Source of the DNA: Thiotrichaceae bacterium
Lineage (GTDB): Bacteria > Pseudomonadota > Gammaproteobacteria > SZUA-140
Assembly (NCBI GenBank): GCA_002401765.2
Contig: NVTY02000026.1
Span: 1 to 40,742 of the forward strand
Length of the DNA stretch: 40,742 bases
Direction of reading: 5' to 3'
The notes under the pieces are model-generated. The model was not told the DNA's origin. It worked only from the letters and a program-made list of their open reading frames with translations, and ran no database searches. How positions within the stretch are numbered: the first letter of the stretch is position 1; each line of letters begins with the position of its first letter. A program made the translations under genes and the position numbers. This document shows, in pieces, positions 8,190 through 19,780 of this stretch.

Positions 8190-9590
8190 ATGGAATTTGG
8201 CGAAACATCCGCAAGTGCAGACATTCCCGCAGAGCCGGAAAAAGACCTGGAAAAAATCAGCATCCGGTATAGCGTCTTCTTCGACGGCACCCTGAATAAT
8301 CGCAGCAACATCAATCAGCGGCTGGTTTCTGCGCAGGATAAAGACCTGACGGAAGAAGAAATCCAAAGGGCGGCGGAACTGAAACAGGAAATGTCGCTGG
8401 AAGATCTCAAAAAGGCCAAAGGCATCTATAAAAAACGCAAAGGTGATGACAGTTATGAAAACGGATACACCAATGTGGTTAAACTGGAGCAATACTTTGA
8501 AACCGAGCCAACTCCGGATCACGCATTAATACTCGCCTCTTATATCGAAGGCCCCGGCAGCCGGGACAAAAAGAGCGACAAAGTCTTTGGGTATGCCATT
8601 GGCGTGGGGATATCCGGTGTCAAAAACAAAGTGAAAAAAGGGGTGCTTGATGTTGTTAAAAAAATCAAGACGAATCACTTTGACAAACGCACCCCGATCA
8701 AAACCCTCACCCTTGATGTGTTTGGTTTCAGCCGGGGCGCGGCGGCGGCGCGTAATTTTATACACGAAGCCCTGTTTAACGACGCTAAATCTGTGGCACA
8801 ACGACTTAACAACCTGGACTATCAAGTGGGCGAGGTAAAAGTGCATTTTGCCGGACTGTTCGATACCGTCTCTTCCCACGGCCTCTCCTTTTCCAACGAC
8901 ACCGGCGCGCTAAAGCTGGACGCCGTGGCCCACGCCAAAGAGGTCGTGCATCTAACGGCCGCCGATGAGCACCGGGAAAATTTCGCCCTCACCACCATCG
9001 ACAGCACGGGCGGCAAGGGCCGGGAGATTTTCCTGCCCGGCGTGCATTCCGACATCGGCGGCAGTTACCGCGAAGGCGCCGGTGAAGACCAGGACATCTA
9101 CTGGAGCATGGATGACAACGGTGAAGAAAAGGCACAAGCAGAAGTCACCGCACTGACCCAGGCCGGCTGGTATAAAGCGAATGAATTGACAATCACCACA
9201 AACCCGCAGGCGCACGGTGACCTGTATGCATTCACCGAAGTCAATCTGCGTGCCCGGCGCAGCAATATCAGCAACCAGTACAGCCGGATTCCCCTGCACA
9301 TTATGGCCCGGTTTGCGCGGGACAGTGGCCTCACATTCGATAGCAGATTTGAAGGTAATGAAAATATCCCCCCCGCGCTGGAACTGGCCGACGAAGAAAT
9401 CCAGGCGTATGTGGGCCAGCACCAGGCCAGGGGAGCCTACAGCTCCCAACCGGCAGACTGGCATGATAACCAGCGTAGCTGGTTACGCACCCTGCGCCAC
9501 GACTATTTCCATTTTTCCGCCCGCCTGGAGATCGGCAACGGGCCTCGTTATGAAAACGGCAAACGCCTGCGGGGGGAGTATGATGGTTAA
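8190..9590 (+). CDS. tle1: Tle1-type DUF2235 T6SS phospholipase effector
   Basis: This 466-residue alpha/beta hydrolase belongs to the DUF2235 family, which includes the T6SS phospholipase Tle1 that attacks membrane phospholipids of target cells. Key elements are FFDGTLNN near residue 30, the nucleophile elbow GFSRGAA with Ser181, GLFDTV with Asp225, and HSDIGGSY with His286. Together they give the expected Ser-Asp-His triad in the order typical of the family. No signal peptide is present, as expected for a T6SS cargo. AGAGAGG precedes the ATG at good spacing. The last bases overlap the start of a lipoprotein gene that is probably its immunity factor. A broken second copy lies downstream. Confidence 0.92.
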   Translation: MEFGETSASADIPAEPEKDLEKISIRYSVFFDGTLNNRSNINQRLVSAQDKDLTEEEIQRAAELKQEMSLEDLKKAKGIYKKRKGDDSYENGYTNVVKLEQYFETEPTPDHALILASYIEGPGSRDKKSDKVFGYAIGVGISGVKNKVKKGVLDVVKKIKTNHFDKRTPIKTLTLDVFGFSRGAAAARNFIHEALFNDAKSVAQRLNNLDYQVGEVKVHFAGLFDTVSSHGLSFSNDTGALKLDAVAHAKEVVHLTAADEHRENFALTTIDSTGGKGREIFLPGVHSDIGGSYREGAGEDQDIYWSMDDNGEEKAQAEVTALTQAGWYKANELTITTNPQAHGDLYAFTEVNLRARRSNISNQYSRIPLHIMARFARDSGLTFDSRFEGNENIPPALELADEEIQAYVGQHQARGAYSSQPADWHDNQRSWLRTLRHDYFHFSARLEIGNGPRYENGKRLRGEYDG

Positions 9591-10650
9591 TATAAAAAAA
9601 CCGGCCGGTTGGCGGGCACTGTTTTTCACACTCATCAGCAGCATAACCCTCACAGGATGCACCACCCACATGACAAAATTCGAATGGCAGGCGACCGAGA
9701 GTGCGCCCAAAAACTACCCCATGGAGATCACCTCGGGCAGTCTGGTTTATCACGATGGCAGTGGCTCGTTATATGTGCCCAACGGTGCCACCCTGCATAA
9801 TGGCTGGGGCAAGGGGCGCTCATCGCATGTGGTGGGGGAGGATTTCAAACCCCTGCCGAATCGCCTGCGCATCCGTTTTTTCTCCTATACCGAAGATCAA
9901 TTCTATGAAGGTGACTTTGCGTTGCCCTATGAGAAAATCCTCGCCCTGTTTCAGGCGGGGTTTTACAGCCCGAACCAGGAAAAACAGACCACCTATGGCA
10001 AGATCGTGGTCGGCGTTGCCCCCGGCGGCGCAGTCTCGGTCTGGCTATGGGGCTATGAAAAAATCACCGAAGTTTTTTTCGGGCAGGCTGAGAAAGTCGA
10101 TGTTGAGTGGAGTCATTTTACAAGTTACTCTGGATCTAGAGAAAAATATGTCAGATTAGAAATTGAGGAATCATTAAAAACCCCGGAACTCATCGAAGCC
10201 CTGCACAAAGACGGCATCCCGTTTGGACGCTGGGCGGCCTACCGCACACGTTATAACTGGCAGCCGTTGTTTACCAACTTCGCCTTATTGGACCAGCGGA
10301 TAACCATCATCAACTACTACAATGGCGAGCAGGATTATATTAATTATCCCCTGGAAAAAGCGGTAGCGGCCAGCACTCGGGCGATCCCGAAATTTCTTCG
10401 CCTTTACTGGGAAAACCCCGAGCCTGAGGGCAAGGATCGCTCATTAAGTATCACCTTTGACGAAGCCGAAATTACCCAGTCCTTTCAAACCCTGAGTCAG
10501 GGCAATCGTCCGCTGCAACTGGAATTTCGGATTGAAAAGATTGACGGGAAAAACGATTTTTCGATCCGCTTACGTCATGAAAAAGAGGAAATCATCTTCG
10601 AGAAAGTCCACCTGAAAACCTATGGGGTCAGGGACACTGGCCGCGATTGA
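9583..10650 (+). CDS. Probable Tle1 immunity lipoprotein (DUF2931-like)
   Basis: The protein has ~355 residues, with a lysine-bearing N-terminus, a hydrophobic stretch and the lipobox LTGC. It should be exported and lipidated, matching the periplasmic location of known Tle1 immunity lipoproteins. The mature part starts TKFEWQATES and has YPMEITSG and SLYVPNGATL, features I associate with DUF2931. ATG codons exist at 9580 and 9583. The GGAG at 9575-9578 is only 1 base from the first and 4 from the second, so I chose 9583. The frame is open far upstream, but that part overlaps the effector gene and is not coding. The start overlaps the effector stop, typical of effector-immunity pairs. Confidence 0.8.
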   Translation: MVNIKKPAGWRALFFTLISSITLTGCTTHMTKFEWQATESAPKNYPMEITSGSLVYHDGSGSLYVPNGATLHNGWGKGRSSHVVGEDFKPLPNRLRIRFFSYTEDQFYEGDFALPYEKILALFQAGFYSPNQEKQTTYGKIVVGVAPGGAVSVWLWGYEKITEVFFGQAEKVDVEWSHFTSYSGSREKYVRLEIEESLKTPELIEALHKDGIPFGRWAAYRTRYNWQPLFTNFALLDQRITIINYYNGEQDYINYPLEKAVAASTRAIPKFLRLYWENPEPEGKDRSLSITFDEAEITQSFQTLSQGNRPLQLEFRIEKIDGKNDFSIRLRHEKEEIIFEKVHLKTYGVRDTGRD

Positions 10651-10654
10651 AACC

Positions 10655-10925
10655 AGCGTAACAAAGAGTGCATGATCAAAGCCCTCACCCGCGATCTGTT
10701 TGGTTTCAGCCGGGGCGCGGCGGGCGCGCGTAATTTTATTCACGAAGCCCTGTTTGAGGCCACATCCGTGGCCCTTACCACAAAAGTGAGCGCGAAGGCG
10801 CCGGTGAAGACCAGGACATCTACTGGACGATGGATGACAACGGTGAAGAAAAGGCACAAGCAGAAGTCACCGCACTGACCCAGGCCGGCGGGTATAACGC
10901 GCATGAATTGACCATCACCGCCCAT
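10655..10925 (+). pseudogene. Remnant of a second Tle1/DUF2235 effector gene, internally deleted
   Basis: Bases ~10672-10765 match 8697-8790 of the intact effector (GFSRGAA nucleophile region, FIHEALF). Bases ~10787-10925 match ~9064-9201 almost base for base, encoding the segment after the catalytic His. The ~270 bases between these blocks in the parent are reduced to ~20 here, removing the Asp and His of the triad and shifting the frame. It is therefore a dead partial duplicate. The very high identity of the second block indicates recent duplication or gene conversion. Confidence 0.85.
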
Positions 10926-11007
10926 CCACTTGGGAGGATTCGCTGAAAGTTCATTCTGACTTTCTGAGGAGGCTCTAATTATACCAGGTCTTTCCTCAAT
11001 TGCCTGA

Positions 11008-11121
11008 GTGAGCGTGATTACGCGCCATTTTTCGCGCTGGCTACCGTTAATCCGTGGCATACTTGTGACTAAAATCAGCGATGGGCAGTTATCAATTAAC
11101 CATAATGGTGAACAACAATGA
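11008..11121 (+). other. Possible 37-codon reading frame upstream of the DUF6484 gene
   Basis: A GTG-initiated frame runs to a TGA that overlaps the ATG at 11118. It encodes a short basic peptide (VSVITRHFSRWLPLIRGIL...). There is no ribosome-binding site and the family is not recognised. The overlap with the next start could mean a gene remnant that used to be coupled to it. A functional peptide is unlikely. Confidence 0.2.
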
Positions 11122-11651
11122 AAAAAAATGATCCAGATAACACACAGGTCACAAATAAAACCCGACCATCACTGCCGCATCTTATACCCGGTGAAATCGT
11201 TATCGGCACGATGGCAGGCATTAACGAACAGGGGCAACCTCTTGTCGATTTCCCCATTAATACTACCGGACATCCCCTCGTGGCCATTACCACGCTCAGT
11301 CTGGATCAACAACACACAGGCAGACAGGTCGCGTTGTTGTTTTCGAATGGGAATATTCATAACCCCGTCGTTATGGGGCTGATCGACAGCCCTTTACAGG
11401 GCATGCTGGAGCGCTTTAATCCGTCACAAATGGATAATCATCCGGAAACTAACACTGAGTTCAAAGTAGACAATGTCCACATTGACGGGCACAAACTGAT
11501 TTTTGAAGCGAAAGAGGAAATTGTCTTTCAATGCGGTGAATCAAGCATCATTTTAAGCAAAGATGGGAAAATTTCACTGCGTGGAACAAAAATATCGAGC
11601 CGTTCAACTGGGAAAAACCAGATTATGGGAGCTTCGATACATCTTAATTAG
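11118..11651 (+). CDS. DUF6484-domain protein associated with T6SS effector loci
   Basis: This 177-residue protein carries a small beta-rich N-terminal domain (GEIVIGTMAGINEQGQPLVD, then TLSLDQQHTGRQVALLF and NPVVMGLIDSP) that fits my recollection of DUF6484. That domain is found in proteins encoded near VgrG, PAAR-like and effector genes. The C-terminal ~55 residues (IDGHKLIFEAKEEIVFQCGESSIILSKDGKISLRGTKI) resemble the repeat of VgrG/DUF2345-type beta-prisms, so it may be a spike accessory or adaptor. The exact role is unknown. No strong Shine-Dalgarno is visible. It sits between the dead effector copy and gene debris. Confidence 0.65.
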   Translation: MKKNDPDNTQVTNKTRPSLPHLIPGEIVIGTMAGINEQGQPLVDFPINTTGHPLVAITTLSLDQQHTGRQVALLFSNGNIHNPVVMGLIDSPLQGMLERFNPSQMDNHPETNTEFKVDNVHIDGHKLIFEAKEEIVFQCGESSIILSKDGKISLRGTKISSRSTGKNQIMGASIHLN

Positions 11652-11689
11652 CTCTGTTTTCAGTACGGCTATCAATGGTACTACAACGT

Positions 11690-11699
11690 CCCCCCCCCC
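11690..11699 (+). repeat. Homopolymer run of ten C
   Basis: Ten consecutive C bases interrupt what could otherwise be a longer frame. Such tracts can vary in length by slippage, or may be a sequencing or assembly error. Confidence 0.75.
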
Positions 11700-11925
11700 T
11701 TTACTGCCGACACCGCCCTGCTCCCTAATGAAGAAGACCAGGGATTTTCTATGGCTAGTTTCATGGCCGCAAGCGATACATCTATCGCATTTTTGGTTAG
11801 TTTATCTGTTAGCTTCATATTGGCATCGAATTTACTTTGTGCATAAGGAATCTTCAACGACAACATGGGGGTTCATTGCACTCAGTATAAGCACCAATGG
11901 ACGATGCGATCTCACACCACCCAAA

Positions 11926-11985
11926 CTCATCAGCATAACAATTACAGGGTTAGCGCAAACATGATAAAATTCGAATGGTCAGGTC
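11926..11985 (+). pseudogene. Remnant of a second immunity lipoprotein gene (signal peptide/lipobox region)
   Basis: The stretch from CTCATCAGCATAAC to AAATTCGAATGG aligns with 9632-9690 of the intact immunity gene, the part encoding LISSITLTGC...MTKFEW. The 20-base core starting ACATGA differs at a single base from the parental ACATGACAAAATTCGAATGG. A 3-base deletion and a frameshift after the ITG of the lipobox make it non-functional. Downstream similarity fades quickly. With the dead effector copy at 10655-10925 it suggests a decayed second effector-immunity pair. Confidence 0.55.
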
Positions 11986-12149
11986 CCAGCGACGAGTGGA
12001 CGCATGATTGCATCCCACCTCAACCACCCATGAGTCAATATTTTTTTGATTTCAATAAATTAACGGATGCTTCTTGGGGCGATGCAGCTTAACTTAATAA
12101 GGGCCACACAATCCACTAACACTTTATAATATTGACTGCGAGGAATAAG

Positions 12150-14840
<2,691 letters not shown>

Positions 14841-14921
14841 CGTAGCTGGTATTTCATCGCGCACCAGGAAAACAACACGAAGTCATACACCATTAATAAA
14901 TGAACATGTACCATGACATTT

Positions 14922-14950
14922 CAACGCCTGCCACAACGTGGTGGGCGTTG
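14922..14950 (+). terminator. Hairpin downstream of tssH (possible terminator)
   Basis: CAACGCC and GGCGTTG form the outer stem, CCAC and GTGG the inner stem around an AAC loop, with a 2x2 TG/TG internal mismatch. This is a strong near-perfect inverted repeat about 80 bases after the tssH stop. No T-run follows on either strand, so it is not a textbook intrinsic terminator. It marks the boundary between the T6SS block and the TPR operon. Confidence 0.5.
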
Positions 14951-14989
14951 CTCATCTAGCCGACAAACACCCTCATATTAAAAACTCGC

Positions 14990-16387
14990 ATGCGCTATCT
15001 TTTAATTCTCACCATAGGCCTACTCGCATCTTCAGCGGTATATTCCTCATCGGAAGAAGCTCTGAGCACCCTGACCTTCGCATTTAACCAAACAGACCAG
15101 GCTCATCAGGATTTCTCCAAAAACTTCCATCAAAAATTATCACATGAAGCCACCACAAGCACTGTGAAGCACACGATAGCGTCTTTAGAAAAGGCGACTC
15201 AAACATTAATCGCCAACAAAGAGACCATCATGGCTGTTAATTTAATCATTAGAAATATGCCGCTATTAAAGGATAATTACGATCACCCCAAGACAGTTCA
15301 ATTTATCGAAATTTTATTGGCACAGAATGAAAAGAGCTCAGCTGAAGTACTATTCAACTTAATAAAAGAAGAAGGTGACCAGCTACTGTTCTCAAATGCA
15401 TCATACCTGTTTGCCACATTTGAATTTAAACGAAACAGATGGCAGCACACATTAGAATATTTGGCTGGCAATATCGATGATTTGCCCAGCCATGATTACC
15501 ATCGCGCCCTCCTAATAAAAGGAATTTCACAACAACGCCAGGTACTGCACCGCCGTGCGATAGAGACTTATGCGTTGATACCACCATCATCTGCAGAGTA
15601 CCTAGCCGCCCAACTAAACCTGGCAATATCAAATATCCGCCAAAGCTGGTGGTCAGAAGGTCACGCCATCATCGAACGGGCATTAAGCCACCCTAACGCA
15701 CAACAAAATACAGAGGCGACGAACCGCATCTACTTAACACTCGGCTATTCACTGATAAAGCAGCAATACTTTAGAAATGCGAGATCATCCTTTAGAAACA
15801 TCACCATTGATAGCAAGCATACCAACCGCGCCCTACTTGGCATTGGTTTAGCCGCAGCAAGCCAAGGGGACTACCGCGCAGCACTCAGTGTGATCATCAC
15901 GCTCAAAGAAAAGCAATCCCATGACCTGCCGACGGATGAGTCGCACCTGCTGTTACCCTACTTTTATGAAAAACTCGCGCAAACAGCCACCGCATCTGCG
16001 GGCTACTTTGAGGCGATCACTTACTACCAGGAAAGAATAGAAGTGATCGAGGCAACCATTCAATCCAACACCTCACCTAAGCAATACCTAAATGGCAGCA
16101 GTGACATCATTTACGTCAATCAAGTCCCCATTAAAACATCGCCAAATGTACCGAGATTCTTAATAGACAACTACTTGTTACTCGACAACTACAGTTGGCA
16201 TGTGAAAGATATCAACAATGAAGCGCTAACCAGCGAATTCAAACGATTAAAGAAAAAATACGAGGCCACTATCAGAAAAATGGTCAATACCATTCTAGAA
16301 CAACGTATCGTTCACCTGAATAGCTATATGGATCAGGCACGCTATGGCCTCGCTAGGCTTTATGATAGCCAGCTGGACAGTAACTAA
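14990..16387 (+). CDS. Exported TPR-like protein of unknown function
   Basis: This 465-residue protein begins with a Sec signal peptide (MRYLLILTIGLLASSAVYSSS, cleavage probably near residue 20), so it should be periplasmic. The rest is helical with TPR-like pairs (AAQLNLAISNIRQSWWSEGHA, RALLGIGLAAASQGDYRAAL) between residues ~200 and 310. A basic helical segment near the end contains FKRLKKKYEATIRKM. No enzyme motif is seen. It is the first of four genes whose starts overlap the preceding stops (14990-20022), so they are probably one operon. The function may be assembly of an envelope complex, but I do not recognise the family. Confidence 0.7.
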   Translation: MRYLLILTIGLLASSAVYSSSEEALSTLTFAFNQTDQAHQDFSKNFHQKLSHEATTSTVKHTIASLEKATQTLIANKETIMAVNLIIRNMPLLKDNYDHPKTVQFIEILLAQNEKSSAEVLFNLIKEEGDQLLFSNASYLFATFEFKRNRWQHTLEYLAGNIDDLPSHDYHRALLIKGISQQRQVLHRRAIETYALIPPSSAEYLAAQLNLAISNIRQSWWSEGHAIIERALSHPNAQQNTEATNRIYLTLGYSLIKQQYFRNARSSFRNITIDSKHTNRALLGIGLAAASQGDYRAALSVIITLKEKQSHDLPTDESHLLLPYFYEKLAQTATASAGYFEAITYYQERIEVIEATIQSNTSPKQYLNGSSDIIYVNQVPIKTSPNVPRFLIDNYLLLDNYSWHVKDINNEALTSEFKRLKKKYEATIRKMVNTILEQRIVHLNSYMDQARYGLARLYDSQLDSN

Positions 16388-19206
16388 TGTTAATCCGCAA
16401 GCTCATCATCGCAGTGACATCCTTGGCCCTGTTGTCGTCCTGCGCCAATACTGATGTCAAACAAGCAACGCTGCATGACATTGACAGCGGCGGTGAACAG
16501 GCAAAAGTTCAAGATAGTTCAACGCCAACAAAATCAGATGATGATATTCGCTCCGCTTATGAAAACTATCTGAAACATGCCTCAAAAAATGACAAATCCA
16601 GAATCAATGCGCTCACCCGTCTTGCTGAGCTAGAATTTGAGCTCTCTGAAGAAATCCTCAAAAACAATGAAAATGAGCATGAGGCGCTGCTTAACAACAA
16701 GCTATACCATGAAAAGCTAGATCGAACCATCAGCCTTCTGAACACCTCACTACAGGACTACCCCGCTACAAAGGGCAATGACAAAGCACTCTACCAACTA
16801 GCAAAGGCTTACGACCAAAAAGGTGAAACCGCATTAAGCCATACCACGATGGAGAAGCTAGCTAATCGTCATCCAAGATCAAAACACTACACTGAAATCC
16901 AGTTCCGCCTGGCCGAAGCGGCATTTAGTCAAAAACAGTACACCATCGCTGAAGACAAATACACGGAAGTCATTGGTTCAAGAAAGAATAATGTTTTCTA
17001 TGAGAAGTCACTCTACAAACGGGGCTGGTCAAGATTCAAGCAAGGGTTTTACACCGAGGCCGTCGATGATTTTTCTCACGTCATTAACCTGAATAAATTT
17101 GACGATTACGCAGATCTAACGCCGTCTAAAAAAGGATTATTTGACGAATATTTTCGTGCAATTGGCCTCTCTTTTTCATACCTGGATGGGGCTGAAGCAC
17201 TTAGCCATTATTTCAGCGGCAACAGTGAATTTAAACACCTCTACTATGCCTACCAAAGCCTTAATGAGTTATACCTGAAAGAAGACCGAAACAGCGATGC
17301 CGTTAATGCACTCAACCATTTCGCACAGAATAACCCATACTCACCTCACGCGCCCGTCGCACTGTTAAAAACAATTGAAATATGGAAATCTGCAGGCTTT
17401 ACTGCGCAGGCGAATATGGCACTAGAAGTGTTCTACGCCAATTACCAACCCAACAGCGCTTATTGGAATAACCATCCAAGCATAGACCTAAAAACTTTCA
17501 ATCAAGTACAAAATACTTTAAAAACTCACATATTAACCATTACGGCCAATCATCATCAAAAATACCTAAAAAGCCGCAGTCGGGAGCAGTACCATCAGGC
17601 AGAACGATGGTATAAAAACTACCTGAAACATTACCGCTCATCATCCAGGAAAGATAATATTCACTTTTTATATGCCTCACTTCTTGCTGAACGTCAGCAG
17701 TATGCGCAGGCATTTCAGCAGTATGAGCTCGCCGCGTACGATGAAAATATTATTATCAACAAGAATGCAGCCTATGAAACGATCCTGTTAAGCGCCGACT
17801 TGATGAATTTAACAAGCAATACCCGGCACCAGACAACACTCTGGATAAATAGACTTCTTCATTACTCTACCTTGTATAGCCAGCAATACACCACCGATAC
17901 GAAAACCATTAGCATTATCTCGCACGCCAGTGAAATTGCATACAAAGACAAGCGCTACCATGAAACCATTGAATTAGCAGAGCTAATTTCAGCAACCGGG
18001 AGCGTGACATTAGCGCTAATGGACAACATTAACGCGCTAAAGGCTCATTCACATATCAAACTTAATCAATACCAAAGTGCCGAGGATATTTATCGCGCGC
18101 TGTTAAAAAGCCACCATTTAACCTTAAGCCAACAGTCCTCATTTTTTGATGGCCTGGCCCTATCCATTTATTATCAGGGAAAAACTGCTGCAGACAAAGG
18201 CAACGTGGATGAGGCTATTCAGCACTACGCGAGAGTAAATCACTCCGCGCCCAAAAATCCAACGGCAGCGACGGGCTTATATAATGCCATTACATTATCA
18301 ATGACAAAAGAGTACTGGCAACAAGCGATTGGCTTTATAAAGCGATTCCAACACCAGTTCCCACACCACCAACACTCACGGGATGTTTCAAAGAAATTGA
18401 CCGTTATATATTTAAACTCAGAACAGGATATTGCCGCCGCACGTGAACTTGAAAAGCTTTCAAAACCCGGGCAAGACCAAGAGTACAGCATCGCTGCACT
18501 CTGGAAGGCTGGTGAACTTTATGAAGCCAATCAAGATTATCACTCGGCTATTCGTACCTATACACAGTTTTCAGAGACCTATACCCAGCAGTTTTCACAA
18601 CAGATGGAGGCCATGATGAAACTGGTCGCGCTTAACCAACTCATCGGTGAAGCCGATAGGGAAAGTGCCTGGCATAAGAAAATTATTCAAACTGATAAAA
18701 TCACAACGTCATCATTAAAAACCACAAGGACAATGTTTATCGCCTCGACGGCGGCACTTCACTTAGCAGAAAGAAGTCATCTTGAGTTCTCCCGTATAAA
18801 ACTAGCCCTACCGCTAAAGAGACATTTAAAATTGAAAAAGGCAGCCATGCAAAGCGCAGTTAATCTCTACGGCAGGGCTGCTTCCTACCGTTCAATAGCA
18901 ACCGCCACCCAAGCCACCCATCAGATTGGCAATATATTTAATGAGTTTAGCCGCGCATTGCTACAGTCAGCGCGTCCCAAAGAGTTAAATGAAGATGAAT
19001 TAGAGCAGTACCAGTTTTTACTCGAAGATCAGTCATTTCCTTTTGAAGAGAAGGCCATTGAGTTTTACGAAACCAATCTGGCCCATATAGCAGATGGTAT
19101 TTATGATGAATGGGTAAAGAATAGCCACGATCAATTAAAACACTTATTCCCGGTGCGCTACCAGCGCGAAGCTAAGCTCGATGGATACATTAATGTATTA
19201 CACTAA
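16387..19206 (+). CDS. Large TPR lipoprotein
   Basis: This 939-residue protein carries a lipoprotein signal peptide ending in the lipobox LLSSC (Cys near residue 18). Many TPR motifs run through it: KALYQLAKAYDQKGETALSH, EIQFRLAEAAFSQKQYTIAE and SLYKRGWSRFKQGFYTEAVD between ~130 and 220, and more at ~430-460 and ~690-720. The size, repeats and lipidation recall large TPR lipoproteins encoded next to TolQ/TolR/ExbB-type or gliding-motility-like (AglT) clusters in proteobacteria; that is recollection, not proof. The ATG overlaps the previous stop by one base. The likely location is the periplasmic face of the outer membrane. Confidence 0.7.
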   Translation: MLIRKLIIAVTSLALLSSCANTDVKQATLHDIDSGGEQAKVQDSSTPTKSDDDIRSAYENYLKHASKNDKSRINALTRLAELEFELSEEILKNNENEHEALLNNKLYHEKLDRTISLLNTSLQDYPATKGNDKALYQLAKAYDQKGETALSHTTMEKLANRHPRSKHYTEIQFRLAEAAFSQKQYTIAEDKYTEVIGSRKNNVFYEKSLYKRGWSRFKQGFYTEAVDDFSHVINLNKFDDYADLTPSKKGLFDEYFRAIGLSFSYLDGAEALSHYFSGNSEFKHLYYAYQSLNELYLKEDRNSDAVNALNHFAQNNPYSPHAPVALLKTIEIWKSAGFTAQANMALEVFYANYQPNSAYWNNHPSIDLKTFNQVQNTLKTHILTITANHHQKYLKSRSREQYHQAERWYKNYLKHYRSSSRKDNIHFLYASLLAERQQYAQAFQQYELAAYDENIIINKNAAYETILLSADLMNLTSNTRHQTTLWINRLLHYSTLYSQQYTTDTKTISIISHASEIAYKDKRYHETIELAELISATGSVTLALMDNINALKAHSHIKLNQYQSAEDIYRALLKSHHLTLSQQSSFFDGLALSIYYQGKTAADKGNVDEAIQHYARVNHSAPKNPTAATGLYNAITLSMTKEYWQQAIGFIKRFQHQFPHHQHSRDVSKKLTVIYLNSEQDIAAARELEKLSKPGQDQEYSIAALWKAGELYEANQDYHSAIRTYTQFSETYTQQFSQQMEAMMKLVALNQLIGEADRESAWHKKIIQTDKITTSSLKTTRTMFIASTAALHLAERSHLEFSRIKLALPLKRHLKLKKAAMQSAVNLYGRAASYRSIATATQATHQIGNIFNEFSRALLQSARPKELNEDELEQYQFLLEDQSFPFEEKAIEFYETNLAHIADGIYDEWVKNSHDQLKHLFPVRYQREAKLDGYINVLH

Positions 19207-19780
19207 ACCTCTGTCAATCATCTTATTGCTATTAATCGCGGGTTGCAGCACATCTCCCTCTAAACTAAACCAAAAGCCGAGTAAAAATACCGCTAGCATT
19301 TCGGATGCAGAGATCTCTCTCTACCGCCAGGCAATTACCGAGCTTAGTCAGAATGATTTAGATAATGCGGCAACAAGTTTTCTAAAAATGAGCCAAGCCA
19401 AGCCTAATCTTGCGGGCCCCTGGGCCAACCTGGCACTCATTTATATAAAGCAGCAACAATATGAAAGGGCAGATAATGCCGTTAAGACGGCACTTAAAAA
19501 CAACCCCAACATGCCGCAGGCGCTTAATCTCGCCGGCGTCATTGCAGAACAAGATGGCCGTATTGACGCGGCCCAAAAATTTTATGAAAAGGCGCTAATC
19601 AACAAACCTGATTATGCGATCGCGCATTACAACCTGGCCTTACTCTTCGACGTTTACCTACAGGACATATCAAAGGCACTGCCGCACTACCAACAATATA
19701 TGGCCTTTAGCGGTGGCAGCGATAAAAATACTGCATTGTGGATCCAAGAGTTAATATACAACTTAGAGAACAATGACTGA
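19193..19780 (+). CDS. Small TPR lipoprotein
   Basis: This is a ~195-residue lipoprotein with a hydrophobic signal and the lipobox LIAGC (Cys near residue 18 from this start). It has two or three clear TPR units: AGPWANLALIYIKQQQYERA, PQALNLAGVIAEQDGRIDAA and YAIAHYNLALLFDVYLQDIS. The architecture resembles pilotin-like PilF or TPR proteins that help assemble outer-membrane complexes. An in-frame ATG at 19181 is possible, but the later ATG gives a better signal peptide. It overlaps the end of the large TPR lipoprotein gene and the start of the next gene. Confidence 0.75.
   Translation: MYYTKPLSIILLLLIAGCSTSPSKLNQKPSKNTASISDAEISLYRQAITELSQNDLDNAATSFLKMSQAKPNLAGPWANLALIYIKQQQYERADNAVKTALKNNPNMPQALNLAGVIAEQDGRIDAAQKFYEKALINKPDYAIAHYNLALLFDVYLQDISKALPHYQQYMAFSGGSDKNTALWIQELIYNLENND

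Larger units (their letters stand above)
11652..12149 (+). other. Gene-debris stretch between the DUF6484 gene and tssH
   Basis: No intact gene is supported. After a run of ten C at 11690-11699, skipping one base would give a frame FQYGYQWYYNVPPP...FTADTALLPNEEDQ that continues to a TAA near 11841, so a degraded gene is possible; its family is not recognised. A 75-codon ATG frame at 11865-12092 includes a piece resembling the immunity lipoprotein. A TATAAT at 12125-12130 lies upstream of tssH, but without a recognisable -35 box. Confidence 0.4.

Noticed and set aside
8952..9464. 170-codon minus-strand frame opposite tle1
   Set aside because: It is a shadow of a G+C-rich coding region and has no independent motif.
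9217..9582. Long upstream extension of the immunity lipoprotein frame
   Set aside because: It overlaps the phospholipase gene in another frame. The signal peptide and lipobox fix the true start near 9583.
11681..11866. Minus-strand 61-codon frame in the debris before tssH
   Set aside because: The translation looks mildly protein-like, but there is no ribosome-binding site or family match, and the C tract makes frames here unreliable.
12102..12130. sigma-70 promoter for tssH
   Set aside because: TATAAT is perfect, but the position of the -35 (GGCCAC) does not resemble TTGACA, so I left it as a note only.
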